Assembly (NCBI RefSeq): GCF_964275005.1
Contig: NC_092701.1
Span: 32,569,919 to 32,633,918 of the forward strand
Direction of reading: 5' to 3'
Length of the DNA stretch: 64,000 bases
Origin: Diadema setosum
Lineage: Eukaryota > Echinodermata > Echinoidea > Diadematoida > Diadematidae
Shown here: positions 34,201 through 44,942 of the stretch, piece after piece
How positions within the stretch are numbered: the stretch's first letter is position 1
How the letters are laid out: each line of letters starts with the position of its first letter
Notes under the pieces: model-generated
Database searches by the model: none
What the model was told of the DNA's origin: nothing
Seen by the model: the letters and a program-made list of their open reading frames with translations, nothing else
Program-made: the position numbers and the translations under genes

Positions 34201-37200
34201 ATGAAGTGGTCCTAATAAAAAATGTGACCCGCCTTTTGTTAGGACACCACGTTTCTGGATATCTCAGCCATTTCGAAATGGATTTTTGTCATGTTAACTT
34301 TGAATTCCTCTTAGAATTGTATGTTATCTAAATATTTCATAAAAGAAGTGCTGATTATCTTGTAAAAGTTGAAATCAGAATTCCCATCTGAACCAGAACT
34401 GTAGACCTCTGATTTAAATGGTACTGAAACCAAATACACAAGCAGATTGAAAAATTGCAGTTCAACTAAGAGTATATTGGGCACTGTTCATCACACAATG
34501 TAGAGCTCTAGCTACATTGTAGCTGCATTGTATAGTACATATGTGATGATAATGAAGATGTTACTTCAAATTAGTGTTTTTTGTATCAATTTTTTTTTAT
34601 TGCAAGTGATAAACAAATTGTCTTTACTAAGTTTTCAGTAGTAGCCATGACAAAAATCATGAGTATACTACATACCGAGGTGTGACTTGAATCAATGACC
34701 TGATTGCTCGACAGATATCATATATCTGCTCGATTACTGGGGTTCCACGCAGCAGGTATTACATGTTTACTAAGATTAATATTTCTTGTGTCAAGTTGTT
34801 TTTTATTGAAACTGAATGGCAAACTTCATCAATGGAAGTAAACACTTTACTATTCTATTTTTTGGTAGTAAATATCCTGATAAAAATACAGGGCATACAT
34901 ACTCAGGTTGGTCATAAAAATATAGAATATGATTAAAGATTATGATGGTAAATATTTGGGGAATATTGTTCCCTTGACAATCTGGATCAGTATTTGAGTA
35001 ATTTCAACTGATTCTACTGCAATAATCATGCAAAAATTTGTTTATAAATGGGTATTTTGCAAAATTATTTTGCAAAATACCCATAAACATGGTTCTCCAC
35101 ACACTAAACGAATGGGGGACAAAGGGCATGCATACTCAGGTTGGTCATAGAAATATAAAGATATGATTGAATATGACTATGATGGTAAATATTTGGGGAA
35201 TATTGTTTCCTTGACAATCTGGATCAGTATTGAGTAGTTTCAACTGATTTTGCTTCAATAATTATGCAAAATACCCATAAACATGGTTCACCACACACTA
35301 AACGAATGGGGGACAAAGTGTCCCATACGTAACTGTCCCATATGTAACACGTCATGTCTGTTTTAATTAGAACCTGTAATTAGAGCTTTTTGCCTCATGA
35401 CATGAAACTTACCTCTGATAATCTTGAGTGTTGTGACTTTCATCACAGTGAGTTAAAAGTTGTAGAATGAAATACTTTTAGAGAGTTTTGAGGTTGAAAA
35501 AAATGTTCAAAAAAACAACATTTTTCTGGTCCCATACGTAACGGCACATATTTTCTCTTCTAGAATATAATTGTGAAGGTCATTTTTCTCAATTTTTTAC
35601 ATGATTATACTTCTCCTAGATATCAATCACCATGATAAAGTTCAATATGATCAAAGGCCATTAACACTATTTTTCAGGTCATAAAAGTCTCTGAATGTCC
35701 CATACGTAACGCGCGCGTTATCTTGGACTTGCCCATACATGTAAACTTGAGCACTCATTTCTAAATGCAGTGAGGTACAATATAAATGTGCAAAAGCAGT
35801 CAGTAATACCGTCAACATGGAAAGCATAGATGTCACCCAGCAATGATTTGCGTGGTGACAGCTTGTTATTATGAACTGTTCCTTTACAAATGCCCAAAAT
35901 GGATTAAGGTTTGTTATTCTGGAGGTTTGTTAATCTGAAAATGGAATAAGGTTCATCATTGTGAAGGTTTGTTAATCTGAAAAGGAAATAAGGTTCTTTA
36001 TTCCAGAGGTACGGTAATCCGAAAATGGGAAAAAAAAGAAGGCTTGTTAGTCCGAAAATGAAACTATCATAATTCTGAAGGTTCGTGAGTACGCACTTTC
36101 TCTTCAATTTCAGATTAACCTGTTCTGTACGGGAACCTGGTGGCCTGTGTATTAAGTCTACGGGCATTTCAGAACTCAGCATAGAAAGGGTTAATGAACC
36201 TTTCGGAATAACATTTAACTTATTTCATTTTCGTATTAATGGACCTTCAGAATAACGAACATCATTTCATATTCTTGATTGCTATCAATGAACCTTTGGA
36301 ATAACAAGTCTTCGGAATAATGCCACAAATGTTTTAATTTTTAAATGAACCTTTTTTCACTTTCGGACTAACAAACCTCTAGGTACACGTATATACTGCA
36401 GTTAATTTGTTTGTTTCAGAATGACAAAGTAACCTTTGTTTCATTTTCAGATCAACATAACCTTTCGAATGATGGAGATCACCCAATTTGCATATAAAAT
36501 ATGTGGCAAATTTTCTTTCCCACACACATAGATGCTGGCAGTGCCCTCGTCCTGAAGTACATCATACGGGGACTGAAGGCGATAGACGAGAGCGTGGACG
36601 TCACTGCGGACGGCACCAAGGCAATCTACGACTTCCTCAAGGATGTGGACGGCCTGAAGAAGGAGGAGGACTTCCAGCGAGTGGCCGGCCTGGCGGAGAA
36701 ACACAAGCTCTGTCCTGAGCACCTTCCTACCAAGAGTCTTAAATCCAGAGAGGTACGTAGACTTGGTATCAGGCATGGCGCGGTGGAAGTCCTCGTAGTG
36801 GGATGTGTGAAAAGTAAAATCATGACAAGACAACAAGCTCTGTCCTGAGCACCTTCCTACCAAGAGTCTTAAATCCAGAGAGGTATGTAGACTTGGTATC
36901 AGGCATGGCGCGGTGGAAGTCCTCGTAGTGGGATGTGTGAAAAGTAAAATCATGACAAGACAACGAGCTCTGTCCTGAGCACCTTCCTACCAAGAGTCTT
37001 AAATCCAGAGAGGTACGTAGACTTGGTATGACTTGGTATCAGGCATGGCGCGGTGGAAGTCCTCGTAGTGGGATGTGTGAAAAGTAAAATCATGACAAGA
37101 CAACAAGCTCTGTCCTGAGCACCTTCCTACCAAGAGTCTTAAATCCAGAGAGGTACGTAGACTTGGTATCAGGCATGGTGCGGTGGAAGTCCTCGTAGTG

Positions 37201-40200
37201 GAATGTGTGAAAAGTAAAATCATAACAAGACAACAAGCTCTGTCCTGAGCACCTTCCTACCAAGAGTCTTAAATCCAGAGAGGTACGTAGACTTGGTATC
37301 AGGCATGGCGCGGTGGAAGTCCTCGTAGTGGGATGTGTGAAAAGTAAAATCATGACAAGACAACAATGCAGAATGAAGAATTTCTTTGAGGCCAGCTTTT
37401 TGGGCCACTGTATTAGTCAGAGCATAGCCTACATGCATAGAGAAAAGGTATGCTGCTATTGCTGGACCCAAATACTCCAATTCAACAAGTTTTCACGAGG
37501 TTTCACAAGCTTTTACATTTTAGTCTTCTTCTAGAAAACTGGGGGGGGGGGGGGTGCTGGATTTTGATCAAATTTATAGTAGAAATCCTTAATGGAGGAA
37601 GGTATGTCATAGTTTGTGCCAGTGGAGGTGCTGTCCTAGACGGGGGCAGGAGCAGGATCCAAATACCCGTAATTTGCTAATTTGCGCAATTTCTCACATT
37701 TTCAATCTTTTGACAATTGTGGGCTAAGATTTGGCCAAATTTGGCAGAAATCATCAATTTGGAGGGGGGGGGGGGGGGAGAGGGATCATAATTTGTGTAG
37801 ATGGTGGAAGTGTTCCAAAGGGGGGGGGGGGGGGAGGCTCCTGGTGTAAAGGCCTAAATACCCAAATTAGGAGGGTGTTGCTAAAGGGTCCTGCAGTAAT
37901 CTTTAAACCTCAAGATTTTTGAAATACCGTATTTTGTCCCAAGTGGAGTGCCATCGAGTCAAAGTGCAATGCTCAGGTGACTACCTCGACTCACATGTCT
38001 CCTGTCTGATCTTGTGGTGGTAACCAGAAAGTCAATCTTTAACAAATCTAATTCTGTTCTCCCTTTTTCTTCTTTAGGTGTGGGGAGCCCTTCTCCCACA
38101 CGTCCCCTTACAGAGTATCCTGGCCAACATCGTCAAGCTGGCTGCCATGGGTACCTTCAAGCCCAAGAGCGCCGAGGCTGAAGTGGTGTGCCGGCGCCTG
38201 CAGAGCACCGAGGAGCTGAGGGGGGCACGGTTGCACCCCTTCAGCTTCCTGATGGCTCTCAGGGTGTACCGCTCCAAGAAGGTGGATAAGACAAAGCTGC
38301 ACTGGGAGATCAACAAGGAGCTGATGAAGGCACTGACAGAAGCTTACTACAAGGCATTTGAGGTCAGAAGCAAAGAAATGTGAAACGCGTTCAAACTATG
38401 TTAACTGCTTTGTGGCCAGAGTTGATAACGTGAAAAGTTAGTTTGGGGAGGGGATAGACAAGCATACTTGGTGTGTGATACTGTGAATGACAGCTTGTGT
38501 ATACAATGTATTTTTCCCTATAACCATGTTTGTATGCTCCCTTAAAGGTAGGGGATACCTTTTACAGACCTCCCAAAATGCAGCAAAACATTAAATATGA
38601 ACCTCGGGGGACTTGTTTAGGCCACTGTTGAGAAATTTGGAAGTCAACAGTTATCTACAATTTGAATAATGCACAAAACTCAACTACTCAGTAGTTCTGT
38701 GTGTCAGCCACACTTAAGCCTTTTTGTTGCAGTCTTCTGTATTTTTTATCTATAAACACAAATCTAAAAGTATAAGAGCTGATGTAATAACATATAGAGT
38801 GTGTGGCAAGAATGTATATAGAAATGTTTTGTGAGTTTTTATGAACTTTCTTCACAAAATATACATGATGGAAACACATGCAGTGCATGGGTCTGCAAAG
38901 GTAGCCTAGTAATGTACTGGAATTTACGGTGAGCCCCGAAAAAAATTCAATTCAAAATCTATCGGTCAATAAAAATGTACTAAATGTTACCTTCCACTTT
39001 CAATACTTTATGGGAGTTTCTAAAATCATACTCTCTTCAACATACCACTGTATTTATACAACTCTTCATTTGAGGCATGCAAATGGGATTCCCTACCTTT
39101 AAGCTGACAAAATAGCATAGAGTTATTAAAATATTGTGCACGATTATATGCCTTGTATACTGACAACAGGAATATGAGGTTGACTCACAAGTGAAGAATA
39201 CTATGGTAATTGTAAATTTTCTTCTTTACTTGTATTGGAATTACTGTAGTCAAGCCCAGTGTTGACCTTTGACCCTCTCCAGGCTGCAGACAAGACAGGC
39301 AAGAGATTCCTGCTCGCTGTGGATGTCAGTTCCTCCATGGCACTGAGCGGCGTGAACGGTACGAGGAACATCGCAGCGCGGGAGGCCGCGGCCACGATAG
39401 CGCTGATGATTGCCAAGAAAGAGGAGGGCGGCCGCGTGATGGGCTTCACATCCGAACTAACAGAGATCCCGATCACAGCCGGCATGAAGCTGGAAGATGC
39501 CGTGAAAAAGATGGGAGAGGTGCATTCATTGCTCAGTTTGTTTCTCATCAGGGGCTTTTGCACCGTACCTGCGTAGAAATGCTAATGTTGCGTACCAACT
39601 TCGCCAAAATAGGCCGCAGTCTCAGGAAAAAATTGTGACTGAAGTAAGCGATTGCAAGAATCAGTGTGAGAAAGATGTGTTGGGTACACCTGTAAATCCT
39701 TGGACCAACCTTCAAAGGTTTCTTTTTGTCGGACTTGCGTAGGGTAGGATACTGTTGCGTAGGCATTGGCCTTTAGTAGCGTAGTGTTGCAAGCTTTGCG
39801 TAGGCATGGCATACAGTAGCATAGTTGTTGCATAGACTAGGGTGTAAACTGCATATTTTTTGCATCTCGTGCTCCATGGTGATAGTGGGCATTAAAAATT
39901 AAACATGTTTATTTTGTTTTTTCTGTGCGTACCCTTTCCTTCATTTGGTGTATTATTACATAGGCAGGCGTAGGCACAGTGTAAGGTAGCGTAACCTCTG
40001 TGCAGGCGGTACATAACACCATGCAACCCTACACAATACCAGTGTCAAAGCCCCCTAAGTGTTTTCTGCAAAGTGCTTTCATGGTGAAAGAAAAGTGTAG
40101 TTATTTTGTTGGAGTGCACATTGTGTTCCTATGAAAGTCCGAAGTTTAAGCCCTTGCATGGCTCTTGTCGAAAGTTGTGTCTGAGAAATATTCATCACAA

Positions 40201-42230
40201 TGCGGTATAACTGACACACTCCTTATTACTGTGGTGAACTTCTTTCTCTTCATTGTTTCTGTGAGGATCCTAGCAGGGAGGGAGGGATGTGTGTAGTTAT
40301 TTTGGTGGAGTGCACATCACGCCTCCAGTATTAATGCCCAACTTTTGTACGTGGGTACAGCATAATGGATGGCATGCATACTCCAGAGGGAAATTTGCAG
40401 TAATGTAAAAGTGGTTTCTTTCGGGGTGGTTTTATTTTCGCGCTTTGAGGTTGAACCGCGAAATTAACATCACGCAAAAATGTTTTGAACTCGACGCTTG
40501 TTACAACGCTATTGCGCACATGCACACAAGATTCCGCGCATTGAGTGTATTGATGGTCAACACACACAGCGATACCGCGCAATGTAGGTCAAGCATGTTA
40601 TTACGTACTCGAGAGACGGGATTTCAGGTAAGCCTGCATTTAATTTTAATTTCTATTTAATAAATAAAAGAATAATTGGATTTTAATTGGGGTTTTGATG
40701 TGCAATATAAAACAGTTTTTGCCGACTGTGAATTCACAGATTTTGCCGACTGCGAATTTAAACACACGCGAAAAAGTCGGCACCGATGGAAACCGCGAAA
40801 GTATCTGTACGCGAAAGAAACCACTTTTACAGTACCTGCTGTAAATGGGATAAGAACCACCACTGGCTTTCTGGTAGAAGCTCGGTAGTCTAGTGGATAT
40901 GACGCCTGTCTAGCAATCAGGATGTTGTGGGTTTGAGTCTTAAGCTGAGCATGTATGCCCATGACTTTTATCATGGCTATTACTCTTACCAAAGATTAGT
41001 TGCTTGATTGTGTCGACGAAAGGCACGTTGTCAATCTGTGCAGTGCTTGCATTTCATTGCATTTTTTTTCACCATATCACGTTACACAACTGTAACTGGT
41101 TGTACTGAGATTTGCTCGTTTTTTTATTTTCTTGCAGTAGAGGACATCAAAAATTAATGTCAGTCAAGCTCAGAAACTTGTTTTCCTAAGGTTGTCATAA
41201 ACTTTCAACTTGTGGAAATGCAGCATTTGACACAGGAGCACCAGTCACTGAATTTTCTACTGGAATTTAGCTATTTGTCCAGTGTTTGATTGATGCCGTA
41301 AACTACTGTATTTTTATTGTACAGTCACCTCCTGCAAGTTACCTGAACAAACATCTTTATTTTTTCTTCTTTTTTTTTGGATCAACATGCATATTTTGAC
41401 TGCATGGTGGTCTGCCTACCAAGAAATATATATCACAATTACTGTTGAATGAGATGATATAGAATATTTTTATGTAATCAGTGTGAAAGGGATGGTATAG
41501 TATTGGTTGAGGTGAGGGTGCAGCAGTTAACTGTTTGCTAGATACTTTGAAAACCATTCTATGAAATGTTAAAGGTCATGCAATATCAAGAGGAAGTCAA
41601 AGTTTATTCAAAGAAAATCAGTTTTGTAATGGCTGAGATTTCCAAAACCAAAGTAAAACAAAGTGGTCCCAATAAAAGGTGGGTCCCACCTTTTTATTAG
41701 GATTGCTTTGTTTTGGATATCTCAGCCATTTCAAAACCAATTTTCATCAATTAAACTTTGAATTCCTCTTGGAATTATATACTCTTTCATATATGTCATA
41801 TAAGAGGTTTCTTATCTCAAAAAATAAGTTAAAAACCTTAAATCCCATGTCAACAAAAACTATGCCATTCCTTTAATTTAGAAGACTTGTTTTTTTTTTT
41901 ACATTTTTTTGTTGTTCATTTTGTACACAGCTGTCGATGGGCCAGACTGATTTTGCCCAGCCTATGCTGTGGGCAGCCAAAAACAAGGTAGCTGTGGACC
42001 ACTTCATCATGTGCACGGACTGCGAGACGTATAACGGGGACGTGTCGGCGGCAGACGCCCTCGCACAGTACCGCGCGGCCATGAAGATCGACGCCAAGGC
42101 TGCCATCGTGGCCATGACGTCCAACAACTTCTCGATGGCCCCGGCCGGCGACATTCGGATGCTGGACATCGCAGGGTTCAACGGCACTGCCGCCGGCATC
42201 TTACAAAGCATGGCGCTGGACTTCCAATGA
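25163..42230 (+). CDS. RO60: RO60 / TROVE2, Ro60 RNA-binding protein (5 coding exons, complete)
   Basis: Ring-shaped RNA-binding protein of Ro ribonucleoproteins that binds Y RNAs and the 3' ends of misfolded small RNAs. Joined exons: 25163-25694, 36532-36752, 38078-38362, 39283-39519, 41931-42230, all GT-AG, giving 524 aa (human 538). The N-terminal HEAT-like TROVE ring spans about 20-346: YLCMGQESGTYYV, KQRSGWSHRDLIRLAHVKP, LHPFSFLMALRVYRS. A C-terminal vWA domain follows from KRFLLAVDVSSSM (354-365). MIDAS residues are visible: D360, S362 and S364 (DxSxS), T431 (GQTD) and D455 (CTD). The coding exons are much more GC-rich than the introns. The ATG at 25163 is chosen as the first in-frame ATG. 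A non-coding first exon near 19.7 kb spliced to about 25098 is possible. Confidence 0.96.
25780..26015. repeat. CGCGAA-type interspersed repeat
   Basis: Recurrent gcgaattt, cgcaagttag, atgcgaaat, tcgcgaaattgtcgg and gattcgcgaag words, CpG-rich against an AT-rich background. Shares words with elements at 40401-40834 and 54700-54860. It starts ~85 bp beyond the RO60 exon 1 donor. Confidence 0.5.
27758..28014. mobile_element. Inverted-repeat element with ~37-bp ends, AT-rich
   Basis: tatatgaagagtttgttcgc and gcaaacaaactcttcatata flank the element. The inverted match continues through aaaaaccgataagtcca (one mismatch). ~180 bp of non-coding interior. Ends at TA, consistent with a TA target site. 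Confidence 0.8.
28151..28211. repeat. (GAT)n microsatellite
   Basis: About 20 uninterrupted trinucleotides, followed by a degenerate gatgat/aagatgat zone to ~28290. Confidence 0.95.
28648..28735. repeat. 20-bp tandem repeat, ~4 copies
   Basis: Unit tgtacatttacaattgtaca, itself made of TGTACA palindromes, repeated head to tail with no change. Confidence 0.95.
30645..31740 (+). mobile_element. Element carrying a ~157-bp minisatellite, gtccccgcc ends
   Basis: Begins gtccccgccgaacgag and ends ccggcggggac, a 9-bp perfect inverted terminus. After a (CGTCCGTG)n stretch come six units starting near 30777, 30924, 31081, 31239, 31397 and 31554, then a truncated seventh. Each unit holds tgctactccttcgccatttc, tttgctttat and a gacctttgacctt cluster. 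No coding capacity. Confidence 0.8.
33271..35734. mobile_element. 2.46-kb non-autonomous DNA transposon
   Basis: The ends gggcaagtccaagataa and ttatcttggacttgccc are inverted. ATACA flanks both sides, a possible 5-bp target-site duplication. No transposase frame. The 14-mer GTCCCATACGTAAC occurs six times exactly (33452-, 33617+, 33785-, 35320+, 35529+, 35697+) plus variants. A diverged ~232-bp direct repeat starts near 34892 and 35124. A TTAA miniature element is nested at 34006-34417. Confidence 0.75.
34006..34417 (+). mobile_element. TTAA miniature element, nested copy
   Basis: Starts ttaaagggatggtatagttt. The internal inverted pair tttgaaatggctgagatatc / gatatctcagccatttcgaa brackets a gtcctaataaaa hairpin. 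The right end is degraded to ctgatttaa. Same family as 41485-41876 and 44553-44942. Confidence 0.7.
35890..36460. repeat. Degenerate GGTTCG/GGTTTGTTA repeat block
   Basis: Repeats of ggtttgttaatctgaaaatg, ggttcattattctg and their complements in both orientations, unit roughly 40 bp. Ends ~70 bp before the RO60 exon 2 acceptor. Confidence 0.65.
36532..36752 (+). CDS. RO60: RO60 coding exon 2 (residues 178-251)
   Basis: Acceptor cacacatag; reads NAGSALVLKYIIRGLKAIDE and ends HLPTKSLKSRE. Donor gtacgt at 36753, phase 0. The last 49 nt and the donor are repeated four more times downstream. Confidence 0.93.
36704..37363 (+). repeat. Five tandem copies of RO60 exon 2 end plus splice donor
   Basis: Units start at 36704, 36834, 36964, 37104 and 37234 (130 bp each; the third is 140 bp because tgacttggta is duplicated). 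Each unit has 49 nt of exon (ctctgtcctgagcacc to tccagag), a donor (gtacgt, gtatgt in copy 2) and ~80 nt of intron. Copies differ by only a few bases, so the expansion looks recent. No acceptor-like pyrimidine tract is visible within a unit. Confidence 0.95.
37471..37860 (+). repeat. Diverged ~190-bp tandem repeat with G runs
   Basis: Two diverged units sharing aaatactcc / aaatacccg / aaatacccaaatt, an atcaaattta / ggccaaattt segment and long G runs (13-17 G). It lies in RO60 intron 2. Confidence 0.5.
38078..38362 (+). CDS. RO60: RO60 coding exon 3 (residues 252-346)
   Basis: Acceptor ttcttctttag; reads VWGALLPHVPLQSILANIVK, later RLHPFSFLMALRVYRSKK and EAYYKAFE. Donor gtcaga is weak at +5 but the phase and homology fit. 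Reading on would reach a stop at 38381. Confidence 0.93.
38542..39102. mobile_element. TTAA-flanked inverted-repeat element (561 bp)
   Basis: Left ttaaaggtaggggatacc pairs with right ggattccctacctttaa. TTAA at both ends is the target-site pattern of piggyBac/Kolobok-type elements. The interior is non-coding and carries further self-complementary stretches. It lies in RO60 intron 3. Confidence 0.75.
39283..39519 (+). CDS. RO60: RO60 coding exon 4 (residues 347-425, MIDAS)
   Basis: Acceptor ccctctccag; reads AADKTGKRFLLAVDVSSSMA, the start of the vWA domain with the DxSxS metal site. Ends KKMGE, donor gtgcat, phase 0. Confidence 0.95.
39550..40056. mobile_element. Inverted-repeat element with GCGTAG-rich interior
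   Basis: aggggcttttgcaccgtacc at the left and the complement-like agtgtcaaagccccct at the right. The interior repeats tgcgtag / gtagcgta / cgtaggcat words. It begins 30 bp after the RO60 exon 4 donor. Confidence 0.45.
40401..40834. mobile_element. Inverted-repeat element with gtaaaagtggtttctttcg ends
   Basis: taatgtaaaagtggtttctt pairs with aagaaaccacttttacagta. CGCGAAA words occur throughout and gccgactgcgaattt is partly duplicated. It lies in RO60 intron 4. Related sequence occurs at 42703-42875. Confidence 0.7.
40870..41045 (+). mobile_element. tRNA-derived SINE-like element
   Basis: tagtctagtgga resembles a tRNA A box and gtgggtttgagtct a B box, 30-40 nt apart. The intervening region does not fold into a proper tRNA, and a non-tRNA body (ggcacgttgtcaatctg) follows. 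No 3' CCA-type end. Confidence 0.5.
41485..41876 (+). mobile_element. TTAA miniature element (RO60 intron 4)
   Basis: aaagggatggtatagtattg at the left, tatgccattcctttaa at the right, with the internal hairpin ggtgggtcccacc within aatggctgagat...atctcagccatt. Ends 54 bp before the exon 5 acceptor. Confidence 0.75.
41931..42230 (+). CDS. RO60: RO60 coding exon 5 (residues 426-524, stop)
   Basis: Acceptor tttgtacacag; reads LSMGQTDFAQPMLWAAKNK, then VDHFIMCTDCETYNGD and AIVAMTSNNFSMA. Ends MALDFQ with stop TGA 42228-42230. Human ends NFTLDMI. Confidence 0.95.
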   Translation: MSMGQTDFAQPMLWAAKNKVAVDHFIMCTDCETYNGDVSAADALAQYRAAMKIDAKAAIVAMTSNNFSMAPAGDIRMLDIAGFNGTAAGILQSMALDFQ

Positions 42231-42308
42231 TAATGTCCTCGTCATCGTTAATATATCAATATTTATTGTCATATATATGAATTGAGTGTCGAATCGCAAT
42301 TACAGAGA

Positions 42309-42500
42309 GAGCAAAGAGATGGGTGCAAGGCCTTTTTCCTCGCGGATAAAAGAGAGGGCGTGAGAGATAGAAAGAGAGTGATAGAGATTGAGAGAGAAAG
42401 ATAGAAATGGAGAGAGAGAGAGAGAGATAGAGATGAAAAAAGAAAAATAGAGATGGAGAGAGAGAGAAATAGAGAGACAGAGGAAGTGACTGAAAAACTG
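42309..42500. repeat. GA-rich purine tract
   Basis: Degenerate (GAGA)n / gatagaaa run, 79 bp after the RO60 stop, probably within the 3' UTR. Confidence 0.8.
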
Positions 42501-42702
42501 GGATGAAAGGAGAGCAAGAAAAATTTAGCAAACTCCACAGCAGGCATTACTGAAAAGATTTTTGGCAACATTCTGAAATTGCAATTTCAGTGGTGTCAAA
42601 TGTTTGAAAAGGAAGAAAAAAATCATCCCTCCCCTCTTATTTCGTACGGTAGTGTACAGTATTTTTTTTTTTTTTAATGGGGTGCATGTCACTGCAAGTC
42701 AT

Positions 42703-42875
42703 AATACTGTAAAAGTGGATATTTTCGTACAAGTAATTTTTCATGCTTGGCCGGGTAAGATGACCTTTTTTATTATGCGGAATCGGGACATTGATTACTG
42801 GAACATATGGCATGCAAAAATACATTGTATAAGCGTGCTTTTATTTTTGCGCTAGCATCCAGTTGCACGAAATGC
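42703..42875. repeat. Degenerate copy of the gtaaaagtgg element
   Basis: actgtaaaagtggatatttt at the left; tttttgcgctag and cgaaaatttccacac at the right. Same type as 40401-40834 with a poorer right end; followed by a (CA)n run. Confidence 0.5.
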
Positions 42876-44552
42876 TCGAAAATTTCCACACACACACACA
42901 CAGAAATTCCACTGTGACATTAGTTGTGACCTGGAATATCTTCAAGTAAACTGTATAAGGTTAGGAAAACTATTGTTAATGGAACATGAAGGTACTGGAT
43001 GATCCTTGCTACATATGAACATCACTACACATTCATGTGGGTAGGGCAACATTTGTCAGGGAGAATCTGTGAACTCAAGACATGGAGGGGAACTACAATG
43101 TGTATGATGCTACTTTCGAGTTAGTTCTTGCTACTCCTGAGCAACAATGTATTCCGACAAATATTGCCTCTTTCTCCTCTGTCGCGTGTTTCATGCATTT
43201 GATGCACCAATTCCCCTGATATTTGTTGCAAGTTTCAAAGCTACTACTTATAGCCTTCCATTTCATCCGATACTTTCTCACAGCGATGCAAGTAGGGGAC
43301 CATACAGTTCCATCTCATTTGTTTGTTTGTTTTTTGTTTTGAACAACTGGATTATCTTTGGAAATCTTTCTAGAAAAGGTAAGCAGAGTAAAGGGGAAAT
43401 CGTAATACATATGTGGCAGATCATTATTTTTTTTATTTTTGTAGGACGTGAAAGAAAAAAAAAGTACTGCTCAATTTCATAATGCAAATGTTGTGTGAGT
43501 TTGCAAGAGTACATGCCCATCAAGCAGTTTGGGTGTGTTCATTTTCGTTCATTTGGTTTACAAGTACTTTTTTTTTTTTTTTAAAATCAGGATATCTTCA
43601 TGTGCTTTGCAGAATCCCACCAGAACATGTTGAGATATGCATTTTGGTTTCCCATGAAGGAAGAAATATGTGAATGGAAAGTAAGACCTTTTTGAGGGTA
43701 TCCAGCAAAGAGTAAGGATAAAAGTCATGACAAGCTGATGTTGCCGAGATATTTAAGTTAATGCTGCAATGTAGTTAAAGTTTGTAAGCTGTCGTAATGG
43801 TCAGATTTTAATCCTTCTTTTTGTCAAATTTTCCTAAAACCTGTTATTCTACCAAGTATGGCTATGTTATAGTTTCAGCCCGACACGGGTGAATGTGTTT
43901 TAGCTATTTGTATGGAGTATACTAGTAATTGCTATTCTTGCTGTGAAATACTTCAAAGTGAATCTTAACTTTCCTTCCACAAGAATCGTGGTTCTCACTA
44001 CTTGCCCAAACTGCTTTATACCCTGGTCCTGTGAATTCCATCTTAATTGGAAAGTGAGGTACTTAATGTGGCATGAAAAAGGAAGACCAAAAACTAGCCT
44101 AGATGAATGAAGATAGTGTTAAAAGTTCGATTATTGTTAACTTCATTAAAATTCCAGTTTCTTTATTCCCATCTGGACTTTTATTCCCCACCTAGGCGTA
44201 TTTCAACACTTAATTAACACCTTGTAAAGTATTTGTATGTGTATTTGTGATGATTTAAATGTGCCTGATGATGACAAGACAGATTAGCTGCATGAACAGC
44301 AGGCATCAGTACCAGCTTGAGTTTACGCGTAAAAATCATATTTTTTGTGGGGGAATATCTCGAAAAAAAAAACAAAAAAAAAAAGAAATGGAATGCAGTT
44401 TGAGCAGGAAAAGTGTCAACAGTAGATCCTGTTTTTCCACACCTCACCTGGTTTGGGAAAGTTTGAAAAGTAAGTGTAGATCTTGTGCTTAATACCAATT
44501 CGTTGTGTACTAGTATACCCCCCTCCTCTTTTTCTTTATCTTTTTTTTTTTT

Positions 44553-44942
44553 GGGGGGGGGGATCATATAGTTTTGGTTGAGACCTAATTTCAGGTTTCT
44601 AACATTTGGGGGTGAGATAATGAGAAACCTTTGGGAAATATAAAAGAACATGTAATTCCAAGAAGAATTCAACGTTTATTTGATAAAAATTGGGTTTGAA
44701 ATGGCTGAGGTATCCAAAACAAGGCGATCTAATAAAAGGTGGGATCAACCTTTTATTAGGATCGCTTTGTTTCACTTTGTTTTTGGAAGTCTCAGCCATT
44801 CCAAAACCAATTTTCATCAAATAAACTTTGAGTTCCTTGTAGAAGGGCATGGTCTGTACTATTTCTTAAGTGGTTTCCTGGTATCTGTCAAATAGTTAAA
44901 AGCCCAATTCTCATCTCCACTAATACTATACCATCCCTTTAA
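44553..44942 (+). mobile_element. TTAA miniature element (intergenic)
   Basis: atatagttttggttgagacc at the left, actataccatccctttaa at the right, with the internal aaatggctgaggtatc / gtctcagccatt hairpin. A fragment of this family (aaagggattatatagttttt) is also at 56273. Confidence 0.7.

Larger units (their letters stand above)
25695..36531 (+). other. RO60: RO60 intron 1 (10.8 kb, repeat-filled)
   Basis: Holds the listed repeats: CGCGAA repeat, inverted-repeat element at 27758-28014, (GAT)n, 20-bp tandem repeat, 157-bp minisatellite element, 2.46-kb transposon and GGTTCG block. A GC-rich patch at 29680-30200 has overlapping open frames on both strands that match nothing I recognise. I support no exon here. 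Confidence 0.6.

Noticed and set aside
36501..36848. Open frame continuing past RO60 exon 2 into the tandem repeat
   Set aside because: Homology stops at the donor (KSLKSRE), and exon 3 resumes with VWGALL as in human Ro60; the continuation is intron read-through.
40870..40945. A functional tRNA gene
   Set aside because: A- and B-box-like words are present but the arms do not pair as a cloverleaf, and the sequence continues into a SINE-like body.
19178..42230. Y RNA gene linked to RO60
   Set aside because: I looked for the conserved Ro-binding stem of Y RNAs near RO60 and did not spot one; absence by eye is not proof.
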